Shown: piece after piece, positions 23,411 through 31,262 of the stretch | Layout of the letters: each line of letters begins with the position of its first letter | Position numbering within the stretch: the first letter of the stretch is position 1 | DNA from: a virus | Reading direction: 5' to 3' (one strand) | IMG/VR virus record: IMGVR_UViG_3300023179_005355 | Coordinates: 27,876-91,875 of that record | Length of the DNA stretch: 64,000 nt | Program-made: the position numbers and the translations under genes | The notes under the pieces: model-generated | Database searches by the model: none | Told to the model about the DNA's origin: nothing | What the model saw: the letters and a program-made list of their open reading frames with translations, nothing else

Positions 23411-23849
23411 ATGAATACCAATCTAAGTGTCAAATTTATTAAGCTTGACCCTTCGGCTCGGACTCCAATCAGAGCCAATAATAATGACGCAGGAGCGGAT
23501 TTTATACTCAATAGAAAATACTGAGATTCTTCCGCTCTCTCGTAAACTGGTGCGAACCGGGTTGTCTCTTGCTATACCAGATGGAATTTATGGCCGCATA
23601 GCACCACGTTCTGGACTAGCATTTAAAAACGGAATCGACGTTCTAGCAGGAGTTATAGATCCGGGCTATAGAGGAGAAATAGGGGTAGTGCTATATAATA
23701 CTGATCAAAATAGCACATTTACTATTACATGTGGTGATAGAATAGCACAAATTATTTTTGAAACTTTTCATTGCCTAAATTTTCAAAAAGTTGATTCTTT
23801 AGAAGATACTTTAAGATCAGAGGGTGGATTTGGTTCCAGCGGTAGATAA
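23411..23849 (+). CDS. dut: dUTPase, reading frame broken by one base after motif 1
   Basis: Trimeric-type dUTPase, which hydrolyses dUTP to dUMP. The natural N-terminus starts at ATG 23411 and carries motif 1 (NNNDAGADF) but runs into a stop 38 codons on. Motifs 2-5 (PRSGLAF; GVIDPGYRGEIGVVLYN; RIAQIIFE; RSEGGFGSSGR) are in another frame to 23849. The two parts join exactly if one T is removed (or skipped) in the run at 23500-23503, giving DAGADLYS or DAGADFYS. All five motifs would then be intact, at about 145 residues, a normal dUTPase length. Cause: assembly error, real mutation or +1 recoding. Confidence 0.85.
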
Positions 23850-23864
23850 TATTATACCCATAAT

Positions 23865-23873
23865 GGTGTATTA
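23865..23873 (+). promoter_or_regulatory. Candidate phage promoter motif GGTGTATTA
   Basis: GGTGTATTATTAA lies 59 bp before the TTG at 23924 that I choose as the phoH start. This distance agrees with copies at 7241, 9063 and 9712 (53-63 bp). The gap between the dUTPase stop and phoH holds nothing else recognisable. Confidence 0.4.
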
Positions 23874-23923
23874 TTAATGCATAATTGGTAATTATAAGTC
23901 CCCCACATTATAAAGGAATACTC

Positions 23924-24655
23924 TTGAGAAAAAACAATAAAGCTTCCAAGAAGAAGTCCAAAGTAGTCGATTTAACCAATTCTCTAGAACCCAATAATTC
24001 GTTTTCAACTTATCGCAACAGATTAAAACCTCGCAGTGAAAATCAAAAAGAGTATATTAGAACGATAGCAGAAAATACCATAACCTTCTGTCAAGGATTA
24101 GCGGGTAGTGGAAAGACCCATATTGCAATTGGTATGGCTATAGAGCATCTGCTTGACGAGAAGGTAAAGAAAATTATCATAACTCGACCCATATTGGAAG
24201 CAGGAGAAAAGATAGGTTATTTACCAGGATCAGCAGAAGAGAAATTACATCCGTATCTTTTACCTGTTCTTGATGAAATAAATTACTTCATATCAACAGC
24301 CCAATATACAACACTTAAACTAAATAATAGAATAGAGGTTGTTCCACTGGGGTTGATGAGAGGCAGAAACTTTCATAACGCATTTATTGTCGCAGATGAG
24401 TGTCAGAACGCTTCATACGAGCAGCTTAAAATGTTATTAACTCGTACCGGCACTGATAGTAAAATGGTATTAACAGGAGATACTGGACAATCAGATTTAA
24501 ATAGACATTTGCAAGGTGGATTTGCTGGTATGATTAATGCATTGCAGGGCTTGGAAGGCATAGGCTGTGCTAAACTGGAGTCTTGTGATATAGTACGCAA
24601 TCCTATAATTGCTAAGATTTTATCCAGATTAGATGGTTATGAGCAACAAAGCTGA
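23924..24655 (+). CDS. phoH: PhoH-like ATPase
   Basis: About 244 residues. I choose the TTG at 23924 because AAGGA lies six bases upstream; another in-frame TTG at 23885 has no site. A basic N-terminal tail (KNNKASKKKSK) precedes the P-loop ATPase core: NQKEYIRTIAEN, Walker A GLAGSGKTH (residues ~58-66), ITRPILEAGEKIGYLPGS, the Walker B FIVADECQN and the sensor VLTGDTGQSDL. These are classic PhoH landmarks. PhoH-like genes are frequent in large phages; a role in RNA or nucleotide metabolism is proposed but not settled. Confidence 0.9.
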   Translation: MRKNNKASKKKSKVVDLTNSLEPNNSFSTYRNRLKPRSENQKEYIRTIAENTITFCQGLAGSGKTHIAIGMAIEHLLDEKVKKIIITRPILEAGEKIGYLPGSAEEKLHPYLLPVLDEINYFISTAQYTTLKLNNRIEVVPLGLMRGRNFHNAFIVADECQNASYEQLKMLLTRTGTDSKMVLTGDTGQSDLNRHLQGGFAGMINALQGLEGIGCAKLESCDIVRNPIIAKILSRLDGYEQQS

Positions 24656-25229
24656 ACACAGTAAATGCTTATTATTAAATGCAGATATGACGCCATTGAG
24701 GATAATCTCGTGGCAACGTGCTATAGTTTGGTCTATGAAGTATGAAAATGATAGCAGTTATGGTATAGAAATAATATCTTATTATAAAGATAAATTTATT
24801 CATGGACCTAATGACAAAAGATTTCCCGTACCTTCTGTAGCAAAAACAATCAGATATTTTAATCTCTACAATAGAAAGATTAATTTTTCTAGACACAATC
24901 TTTTTATTCGTGATAATTTTACATGTCAATATTGTGGACAAAAATGTTCTAATTCACAATTAACATATGATCATATCATACCTAAAAGCAGATACTCGCC
25001 CAATCGTAAAGCATCAACCAACTGGTATAATATAGTCACTGCCTGTAGACAATGTAATCATAAAAAGGGCAATAAAACTCCTAACGAAGCTGGTATGACT
25101 TTGTTGCAGTCTCCAGTCGAGCCTAGATATTCTGTGGAGTACTTGCCTTGGTACAAGGAACTAACTACTATATGTGGTACGCCCATATTGTCTGATTGGG
25201 AGCCATTTATTCAATACCGGAAAGACTAA
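24633..25229 (+). CDS. HNH endonuclease
   Basis: About 198 residues (start at 24633 or the ATG at 24639), overlapping phoH by 23 bp. The N-terminal LLLNADMTPLRIISWQRAIVW is the standard lead-in of this HNH group. The nuclease core is CQYCGQKC (zinc pair), LTYDHIIPKSR (D-H catalytic), NWYNIVTACRQCNHKKGNK (N and H-N-x-x-K with the second zinc pair). This HNH group is frequent in large phage replication regions; it may be a homing endonuclease or a recombination/packaging nuclease. There is no additional DNA-binding domain. Confidence 0.82.
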   Translation: MVMSNKAEHSKCLLLNADMTPLRIISWQRAIVWSMKYENDSSYGIEIISYYKDKFIHGPNDKRFPVPSVAKTIRYFNLYNRKINFSRHNLFIRDNFTCQYCGQKCSNSQLTYDHIIPKSRYSPNRKASTNWYNIVTACRQCNHKKGNKTPNEAGMTLLQSPVEPRYSVEYLPWYKELTTICGTPILSDWEPFIQYRKD

Positions 25230-25630
25230 TGGAACATATTTTTAGGACTAAGCCAGATATTACTACTGAAATGTTTTTTTGTTTAAAGGGTAGTGAGGAT
25301 TTTCTAGACGAGAATAACAAAGCTAGAGTTTCTGACCCAAACTCTAAACACATAGCAGCTAAATGCATCCAAAATAAAAAACCCAAACATTTTGATAGTG
25401 TGGGTCAGCATTATAGGTATTTTATTAAAATTTCTCCAACAGGAGAAGCATATAATCCTATCCCATATCTCAGTGCATTTAAAGACAAAAAACATAACAT
25501 AATTCATCAGGTTTGTAAAACAGAGTGGGCATTTAAAGAAGTCAATAAAATTTTATTCGATAAATATGTTGAGTTTTTAAATACACAAAATATTTCTTGG
25601 TTAAGAGAAGTTGAGAGAGATACGAAATAA
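25229..25630 (+). CDS. Hypothetical phage protein, paralogue of the gene at 26327
   Basis: 133 residues from the ATG at 25229, which overlaps the HNH stop (TAATG). It aligns along its length with the protein at 26327-26707. Shared landmarks: FFCLKGSEDFLD versus FYCLIGDEEYLD; YRYFIKISPTGEAYNPI versus PQYLIRLATNNKLYNPV; NKILFDKYVEFLNTQNISWL versus NQTVFNYYLQFLSSKNLLWL; and an ending EVERD versus KAERE. The gene pair flanks a zinc-ribbon gene and another unknown. Function unknown; mixed alpha/beta without catalytic motif. Confidence 0.65.
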   Translation: MEHIFRTKPDITTEMFFCLKGSEDFLDENNKARVSDPNSKHIAAKCIQNKKPKHFDSVGQHYRYFIKISPTGEAYNPIPYLSAFKDKKHNIIHQVCKTEWAFKEVNKILFDKYVEFLNTQNISWLREVERDTK

Positions 25631-25633
25631 GTC

Positions 25634-25984
25634 ATGCCAATATATACTTATAAATGTAATAAGTGCAACAGTAAGTTTGAATTGTTTGCTCATTTTTCGG
25701 ATTATACCGAGAGTCCACGATGCGTACACTGCTCTAATAAACAGACAGAGCGATCTTATGAGGACGACGTAACAAGTGTTGCTTGTGCTATTAAAAAACA
25801 CTCTAGTGAATTAAAAACTATAGGAGATTTGGCAAATAGAAATAGGGACATGTTAAGTGATGATCAAAAAATGGCCCTACATGCAAAGCACAACGACTAC
25901 AAAGATAAAGACGAACCCCTTAATCTGCCAAAGGGTATGTCCAAAATGAAGAAACCTAAAACGAAAATCAAATGGACTGAATAA
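25634..25984 (+). CDS. FmdB-type zinc-ribbon protein
   Basis: A 116-residue protein. Residues 1-45 are a textbook FmdB zinc ribbon: MPIYTYKCNKCNSKFELF (first C-x-x-C) and CVHCSNKQTERSYE (second C-x-x-C). A helical, charged tail follows (SSELKTIGDLANRNRDMLSD) ending basic (KMKKPKTKIKWTE). The family is found in bacteria and phages as possible DNA- or RNA-binding regulators. It starts 3 bp after the previous gene and its stop overlaps the next start. Confidence 0.75.
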   Translation: MPIYTYKCNKCNSKFELFAHFSDYTESPRCVHCSNKQTERSYEDDVTSVACAIKKHSSELKTIGDLANRNRDMLSDDQKMALHAKHNDYKDKDEPLNLPKGMSKMKKPKTKIKWTE

Positions 25985-26334
25985 TGAGTGATAGTGCAAA
26001 TATTAGTGATGAAGAAAAGAAGAGTATACACGACGCATTAGATAGTGTTTTAAAACAATATTCACTAGCTAATGAAATTAGTCAAGAATATGAAAAGCTT
26101 TTAGAGTGTAGGCATGAAATTGTTATTACTGTCACTGCCAAGGTTCTGGAACAAGACGATACTGGTAACACAACAGGCGTTAATGAAATTTGTAAACAAA
26201 ACTACCACGTTCCAGTTCCTCAAAACAAACACTACCATGAGTATATGGCGGGGTTCTTTGACCGTTTACAGAAATGTATTATGATGTCAGATAAAGAAGC
26301 CACAGATTCGGCATCGGAGATTAATAATGGATAA
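25984..26334 (+). CDS. Hypothetical protein
   Basis: A 116-residue protein with an N-terminal helical part (DEEKKSIHDALDSVLKQYSL), a middle beta-type part (ECRHEIVITVTAKVLEQDDT) and a His/Tyr-rich segment (PQNKHYHEYMAGFFDRLQKC). Two Cys at ~42 and ~70 and one near 97 have no zinc-finger spacing. It overlaps genes on both sides (TAATG and ATGG), so it belongs to the same transcript as the paralogous pair that flanks it. No family was recognised. Confidence 0.55.
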   Translation: MSDSANISDEEKKSIHDALDSVLKQYSLANEISQEYEKLLECRHEIVITVTAKVLEQDDTGNTTGVNEICKQNYHVPVPQNKHYHEYMAGFFDRLQKCIMMSDKEATDSASEINNG

Positions 26335-26707
26335 TTTTATATTTACAATCGATAAAAACAAAAATGACACCCCAGAATATAAATTCTATTGCTTAATAGG
26401 GGATGAAGAATATTTAGATGCAGAAGGCAACCCTATGACAAGGACCGACAATAATAAGGTTTTGGCAAAAGTTATTACCAAGTTTAGCGCTCCTCCTCAA
26501 TATTTGATTCGTCTAGCAACAAATAATAAGTTATATAATCCTGTATCTCAAGTGGGAGAAGATAAGTCTACTAGCATTATAGACAATACATGTCGCCCAA
26601 CTAATCGCTTTACTGCTGTAAATCAAACTGTATTTAATTATTATTTACAATTTCTTAGTTCAAAAAATTTATTATGGCTTAATAAAGCAGAAAGAGAGAA
26701 GATCTGA
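26327..26707 (+). CDS. Hypothetical phage protein, paralogue of the gene at 25229
   Basis: A 126-residue protein that resembles the gene two positions upstream (see that entry for the shared motifs). It contains EYKFYCLIGDEEYLDAEGNP at ~16-35 and VNQTVFNYYLQFLSSKNLLWL at ~99-119. It lacks a short insertion present in its paralogue around residue 60. It overlaps the previous gene by eight bases and ends at the next ATG. Tandem duplication followed by divergence is the likely origin. Function unknown. Confidence 0.6.
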   Translation: MDNFIFTIDKNKNDTPEYKFYCLIGDEEYLDAEGNPMTRTDNNKVLAKVITKFSAPPQYLIRLATNNKLYNPVSQVGEDKSTSIIDNTCRPTNRFTAVNQTVFNYYLQFLSSKNLLWLNKAEREKI

Positions 26708-27030
26708 TGGCTAAACTTACTAAAGTCAACACATACGCAATACTTTGGCTACATCAATCTGGCCATACTACAGATCAGATAGTTGAAGAACTAGACGTTA
26801 CAGAAAAACAGGTTAGTTCTGTATTAGCTGATCATGCTAAGGTTGCAGCAACAACTTCTAAAACAAATCCTAAAAATTTAATGATAACGCATACGTCTGG
26901 TAAAAAACTAAATAATGTAGCTATCATGACAAAGGATGCTTCATCGATTGGCGATGAAACCAGAAAACAAGCATCTGTTAGTCAGGGTCGTAACCAAGAA
27001 AAGAATATCTTTCGACCAAATAATAAGTAA
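26707..27030 (+). CDS. Helix-turn-helix phage protein
   Basis: A 107-residue protein. Residues ~9-40 (TYAILWLHQSGHTTDQIVEE, then LDVTEKQVSSVLADH) form a helix-turn-helix like those in sigma region 4 or small repressors. The remainder (NLMITHTSGKKLNNVAIMTK, ASVSQGRNQEKNIFRPN) is polar. It may bind DNA to regulate transcription or assist the sigma factor; the second part resembles nothing I can name. It begins at the TGATG overlap with the previous gene. Confidence 0.6.
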   Translation: MAKLTKVNTYAILWLHQSGHTTDQIVEELDVTEKQVSSVLADHAKVAATTSKTNPKNLMITHTSGKKLNNVAIMTKDASSIGDETRKQASVSQGRNQEKNIFRPNNK

Positions 27031-27446
27031 TGCATAAAGCTAAATACCCGTCACGGTATTCTAACGGCAAAGACGTTTCTGCTGCTCAGTATATTACCGA
27101 GTTGATTTGTGAACACAAAGCACAATTAAACTCGGTTGATTTACATTATAGGTTTTGGGTCACTAAAGAATGGGCCGCCTATTATAGAAATCAAATTAGT
27201 TCAGCAAATAAACTATTGCAAAAATACCATCCTAGAGCCATTATCAAGGCACTAAACGATAACAAAGCAGCGAAAATTTATTCTTTGCGTGCTCCTCATC
27301 TGATAGTTATTATAGAACAATATCAGAAGTCTGTGGAGCAGGAGAATACGGAGTTGACTACAGATTATGATCGTAAAGAAAATGTAGTTCACAGAAAAAC
27401 TACAAATAAACCTAATATCATTTCCAAACTACGGGACTTAGAATAA
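27030..27446 (+). CDS. Conserved phage replication-region protein, unknown function
   Basis: A 138-residue protein. The N-terminal half reads MHKAKYPSRYSNGKDVSAAQ and YITELICEHKAQLNSVDLHYRFWVTKEW, a helical domain that appears in large phages just before the recombinase gene. A positively charged middle (QISSANKLLQKYHPRAIIKALND) could contact DNA. It overlaps the recA-like gene by one base (TAATG). Possible recombination mediator by position, without motif evidence. Confidence 0.6.
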   Translation: MHKAKYPSRYSNGKDVSAAQYITELICEHKAQLNSVDLHYRFWVTKEWAAYYRNQISSANKLLQKYHPRAIIKALNDNKAAKIYSLRAPHLIVIIEQYQKSVEQENTELTTDYDRKENVVHRKTTNKPNIISKLRDLE

Positions 27447-28468
27447 TGGCTACTACACTTAAAGAAGATGTGATTAAAAATTTTGGTGATGAAATCATTT
27501 TATCGGGCAATGCTCTTGTAGATAAAAAGGTTTTGACCATACCAGTTAGTCCAGCATTGGATATAGCTCTGAACGGAGGAATACCTGAGGGTAGTTTTGT
27601 TGTATTAACGGGGCAGCCTAAGTGTGGTAAAACAACATCCTCGTTGGACTTTGCCGCTACAGCACAAAAAAAAGAATACGCTCACGGATCTTTTAAAGAT
27701 GGTCGGCAAGTGTACTACCTTAACATCGAAGGTAGATTGAAAAAGAGAGATTTGGAAGGTATACCAAATTTGGACTTAACTCGATTTCATGTGATTGGAT
27801 CTCAACAAGGAAAGATTCTACATGGAGAAGAGTACTTACAGATAGCTGAAAGAATTATTAATGAAGTTCCTGGTTGTATTCTAATTATAGACTCATATTC
27901 TGCATTGTGTACAGAGGCTGAAATTACTTCCGATATGGATAAAATGCAGAGAGCAGACGGTGCCAAGTTATTAGCTAAATTTTGCCGCAAGGTGGCTAAT
28001 GTTATTCCAGTAAATAAAAATATAGTTATTGGCATTACTCATTTAATGGGTAATCCTACAGGCTATGGTGCTGAATTTAAAGAAAAGTCTGGACAGGCTA
28101 TTGCTTATCAAACAGACATTAAGCTTAGAGCTAAGACCTTTAAGCCTTGGCTACTAGGTTCTGATAATACACAAATCGGACAAGAAATAGAATGGCAAGT
28201 AATATGCTCTGCTCTTGGTCCGCCCGGAGCTACAACTACCAGTTTTATTCGATATGGACAAGGTATTGATAAATATACAGAAATTATTAATTTAGCCTCT
28301 GATGTTGGTATAATTCACAAGGGTGGTGCTTGGTACACAATTACAGTTCTTGAAGATAAGCCAAAATTCCAAGGGGCTGAAAAGGTTAGAAATTATCTAT
28401 TAGAAAATCCCGAGTCCTATACTATTGTAGAAAATGCTGTAAAAGAGGTTCTTGGAATCAAGAAATGA
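27446..28468 (+). CDS. RecA/UvsX-like recombinase
   Basis: A 340-residue RecA-fold ATPase for strand exchange. Walker A: VLTGQPKCGKTTSSLDFA (residues ~51-68). Walker B: GCILIIDSYSALCTE (~147-161). The loop and sensor region NIVIGITHLMGNPTGYG (~192-208) and the DNA-binding L2-like segment FKEKSGQAIAYQTDIKLRAK follow. The N-terminal ISPALDIALNGGIPEGSF is the standard RecA lead-in. The C-terminal domain is short, as in UvsX-type phage proteins. It overlaps the nuclease gene downstream by four bases (ATGA). Confidence 0.85.
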   Translation: MATTLKEDVIKNFGDEIILSGNALVDKKVLTIPVSPALDIALNGGIPEGSFVVLTGQPKCGKTTSSLDFAATAQKKEYAHGSFKDGRQVYYLNIEGRLKKRDLEGIPNLDLTRFHVIGSQQGKILHGEEYLQIAERIINEVPGCILIIDSYSALCTEAEITSDMDKMQRADGAKLLAKFCRKVANVIPVNKNIVIGITHLMGNPTGYGAEFKEKSGQAIAYQTDIKLRAKTFKPWLLGSDNTQIGQEIEWQVICSALGPPGATTTSFIRYGQGIDKYTEIINLASDVGIIHKGGAWYTITVLEDKPKFQGAEKVRNYLLENPESYTIVENAVKEVLGIKK

Positions 28469-28875
28469 ATATTATCGATTTGGACAACAATGTGGTTGCT
28501 TGGCACTTGACAGGATGCATCTCAAAGGGTAAACTACAGAACAAGTCATCTCTTCATTTGCAGGCCAGGAAAGTTATCGTACAGAACTATCCTACTATGC
28601 AGATCTTAGAGGAAGTACCAGTTCCTTTAAGAAGGTCGGAAACTCTGTATCTGGATTTCTACATTCCCTTGTTAAAGATGGCTATAGAAGTGCATGGAGA
28701 ACAGCATTATAAATTTATACCATTCTATCATAATTCTATAATGTCTTTTCTCAAGGCTCAAAAAAGAGATCATGATAAGCAAGAATGGTGTGAAAAAAAT
28801 GGTATTAAATATATAGTATTCGGATATATGGAAGAAGCTGACGTATGGGGAAAAAGGATATCTCAGAATGACTAG
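28465..28875 (+). CDS. PD-(D/E)XK-type endonuclease (Vsr/DUF559-like)
   Basis: A 136-residue nuclease. The catalytic core YLDFYIPLLKMAIEVHGEQHY (D...E-V-x-G-x-x-H) and a Lys/Asp-rich segment FLKAQKRDHDKQEWCEKNGIKYIVFGY match the restriction-endonuclease fold used by Vsr and DUF559 proteins: Asp ~67, Glu ~77 and His ~82, then 'D-x-x-K-x-x-x-C-x-x-x-G'. Such proteins act in repair, as resolvase-like nucleases or as free-standing homing endonucleases. It sits between the recombinase and the helicase genes, which favours recombination or repair. A related core is found in the gene at 44811. Confidence 0.7.
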   Translation: MNIIDLDNNVVAWHLTGCISKGKLQNKSSLHLQARKVIVQNYPTMQILEEVPVPLRRSETLYLDFYIPLLKMAIEVHGEQHYKFIPFYHNSIMSFLKAQKRDHDKQEWCEKNGIKYIVFGYMEEADVWGKRISQND

Positions 28876-29359
28876 AACAGCAAAAGAAGATTTACAGCAT
28901 TGGGACAAAATACTGGATGAGTATGAAAAGAGCATTGCTTTGCCTGAATATACTCAGACATATGGTGTATCCGAACAGGAAATAAATAACTATCTTACTA
29001 TGTCGAGAGACGAGATAGAAAAGTTATCACCAGAGGACTGTGCCCAAATATCATATAGGCTGGCACAGTTTGCTTTTCATGTTCAAAGAACAATAAACAG
29101 AGAAATTGCTAGACAAAACTGGGCCGATGAATCTATTAAAGAAACCATTGCTGATGAAATTAATAATTATAAGGGTTACGGATATATAGAGAAATCCTTG
29201 CAGGCGATTAAGCATAATGAAAAAGCCCAATCTCTGAACAATATTAAGAAATTTGCAAAGCAAAGATCTGATAGATTATCTTATATAGCTAATAGTTTAA
29301 AGAATTTATCTGATATTATGTTATCTATTCAACGAGCCAAGGTGAACCATGGATCCTAA
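28868..29359 (+). CDS. Helical hypothetical protein of the replication region
   Basis: A 163-residue protein, almost wholly alpha-helical and charged: HWDKILDEYEKSIALPEYTQ, RDEIEKLSPEDCAQISYRLAQF, and a long C-terminal helix from ~110 (YIEKSLQAIKHNEKAQSLNN, IKKFAKQRSDRLSYIANSLK). Coiled coil is likely in the C-terminal part. It overlaps the nuclease gene by eight bases and the next gene by eleven. Possible helicase loader or accessory by position only. Confidence 0.55.
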   Translation: MTRTAKEDLQHWDKILDEYEKSIALPEYTQTYGVSEQEINNYLTMSRDEIEKLSPEDCAQISYRLAQFAFHVQRTINREIARQNWADESIKETIADEINNYKGYGYIEKSLQAIKHNEKAQSLNNIKKFAKQRSDRLSYIANSLKNLSDIMLSIQRAKVNHGS

Positions 29360-29780
29360 AGAAGTATTAAACAATCCAGAAAATGTTAAGCTTTTAATTA
29401 ATTTACTACAGAGTCTTCTGCCAAATGACGATACTGTTACTGCCGCAGAAGCAGATGACGTACCAGAAACTGCTCCTAATACAAGAAAACCAAAAACAGC
29501 ACCAACAAAGCTGAAAACTAAAAGTCGTCAAAGAAAAAGAAAAGATGATGATGAATTTGAGAACAAGTTTGCTAATATGCCAGAATTTAATATGCATAAA
29601 GAGGATGCAGCAGTAGACAAAAAACTTGCTAAGCATCCTCCTGTAGCGAGGATGAGGGAGTTTGAACCAGTAGAAGTAACCTGTAGAGTATGTGGGAGAA
29701 CCGAAATAGTAAGTCCAGGACTTATTTTTGAAGGCGCATCGAGATATAAGTGTAATAATTGTTCAACTCAAGCGGGGTAA
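29349..29780 (+). CDS. Zinc-finger protein of the replication region
   Basis: A 143-residue protein. The first ~100 residues are acidic and then basic and likely disordered (TAAEADDVPETAPNTRKPKT, LKTKSRQRKRKDDDEFENKF). The C-terminal ~35 residues hold a zinc ribbon: VTCRVCGRTE and YKCNNCSTQ, two C-x-x-C pairs 22 residues apart. It ends 9 bp before the helicase gene. It may bind nucleic acid as a helicase partner; this is inferred from position. Confidence 0.6.
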   Translation: MDPKEVLNNPENVKLLINLLQSLLPNDDTVTAAEADDVPETAPNTRKPKTAPTKLKTKSRQRKRKDDDEFENKFANMPEFNMHKEDAAVDKKLAKHPPVARMREFEPVEVTCRVCGRTEIVSPGLIFEGASRYKCNNCSTQAG

Positions 29781-29789
29781 AAGCTATTT

Positions 29790-31262
29790 ATGATTTTATG
29801 TGATCCTTCCGCAGAGCGTGCGGTATTGAGCGGCATCTTAAAGTATGGTGAGGATGCCTATTTGGATATTTGTGATATTCTTAAAGAAGATACATTTACT
29901 ATTGACAGCAATCAAATAATCTATAAATGTATTAAGAATATCTGTGATAAAAATTCACAAACTAAAATCGATCTGGCTTCGATATACTCTTCTGCCCAAG
30001 AACTAGATCTTTCTCATATTCTATCAAAGAAAGAAGAAGCGCAGCATCTCAAAGCAATTTTTGACTTCCCAGTTAATTTGGAGAATGTTAGAAAATTTGC
30101 TGCAAAGATTAAGAAACTCGAAATAGCGAGATTGCTCCATAAGGAACTTGAAGGTGTGCAAGAACAGCTATTAGATGTTACTGGCTCAGAAAACATATCT
30201 TCTATAATAGGCATTGCAGAAGATTCCATCTTTAACTTTGCTTCATCATTATCAAGTGACGGAGAATCTACTCCGTTGGCTATTAGTAAAGATATTGATG
30301 ATTATATTAAGTCTTTACAAGAGAATAAAGTTGATCAGATTGGTATCTCAACAGGTTTTCCTGTATATGACCAGTCTATTGGTGGAGGATTACGTCGCGG
30401 AACTGTTAATGTGATAGCAGCTAGACCCAAAGTAGGTAAAACACTACTATCAGACAATATGGGTTATTATATTGCTAGCAAGTTAAAAATACCGGTATTG
30501 AATATGGATACCGAAATGACTAGAGAAGATCATGTGCATCGTATACTTGCTATGTCATCAGAATTAGAAATATCTAAGATAGAAACAGGCAAATTTGGAG
30601 ATACGCCCGGATCTTTAGCCAAGATGAAAGCGGCTGTTAATGAGCTTAAGGAGAGTAGACTTTACCACCATAGTATTGCAGGAAAATCATTTGAAGAACA
30701 ACTAGCTCTAATGAGGAGGTGGATAGTTAAAGAAGTGGGGCTCAATGATGACGGCACTGCCAAAGAGTGTGTAATTTTTTATGATTATCTAAAGCTCATG
30801 GACTCTGCTGGTATTTCTCAGGATATGAAAGAATACCAAGTCCTTGGGTTTATGATGACATCATTACATAATTTTGCCGTTAAATACAAAGTACCTATTG
30901 TAGCCTTTATTCAATTAAATAGAGATGGCATATCTAAAGAAAGTACTGATACTGCCAGCGGTTCCGATAGAATTATATGGTTGTGCAGCAACTTTACTAT
31001 TTTTAAACGTAAATCAGACGAAGAGATTGCAGAAGATGGCGGAGAACATGGAAACAGAAAACTGGTTCCGTTAATTAGTCGCCATGGTGGAGGATTAGAC
31101 GATAATGACTACATCAACTGTCATATGAAGGGGTGGTGTGCTAAAATTACAGAGGGCAAGACCAGATTAGAATTAATGAATAATGTTCAAACTAAAAAAG
31201 ATGGGTTTATAGTTAGCAACAATGAAAACAATGAAGAAACAGAAGAAATACCTTTCGTATGA
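29790..31262 (+). CDS. dnaB: Replicative DNA helicase (DnaB family)
   Basis: A 490-residue DnaB-type hexameric helicase. The N-terminal domain (SAERAVLSGILKYGEDAYLD) resembles the DnaB amino-terminal region. The motor domain has the Walker A NVIAARPKVGKTLLSDNM (residues ~205-222), VLNMDTEMTRED (H1a), the Walker B-like ECVIFYDYLKLMDSAG (~325-340) and the IVAFIQLNRDG sensor. The length is near that of E. coli DnaB (471). Its end overlaps the primase gene by 41 bp, indicating coupled translation of helicase and primase. Confidence 0.88.
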   Translation: MILCDPSAERAVLSGILKYGEDAYLDICDILKEDTFTIDSNQIIYKCIKNICDKNSQTKIDLASIYSSAQELDLSHILSKKEEAQHLKAIFDFPVNLENVRKFAAKIKKLEIARLLHKELEGVQEQLLDVTGSENISSIIGIAEDSIFNFASSLSSDGESTPLAISKDIDDYIKSLQENKVDQIGISTGFPVYDQSIGGGLRRGTVNVIAARPKVGKTLLSDNMGYYIASKLKIPVLNMDTEMTREDHVHRILAMSSELEISKIETGKFGDTPGSLAKMKAAVNELKESRLYHHSIAGKSFEEQLALMRRWIVKEVGLNDDGTAKECVIFYDYLKLMDSAGISQDMKEYQVLGFMMTSLHNFAVKYKVPIVAFIQLNRDGISKESTDTASGSDRIIWLCSNFTIFKRKSDEEIAEDGGEHGNRKLVPLISRHGGGLDDNDYINCHMKGWCAKITEGKTRLELMNNVQTKKDGFIVSNNENNEETEEIPFV

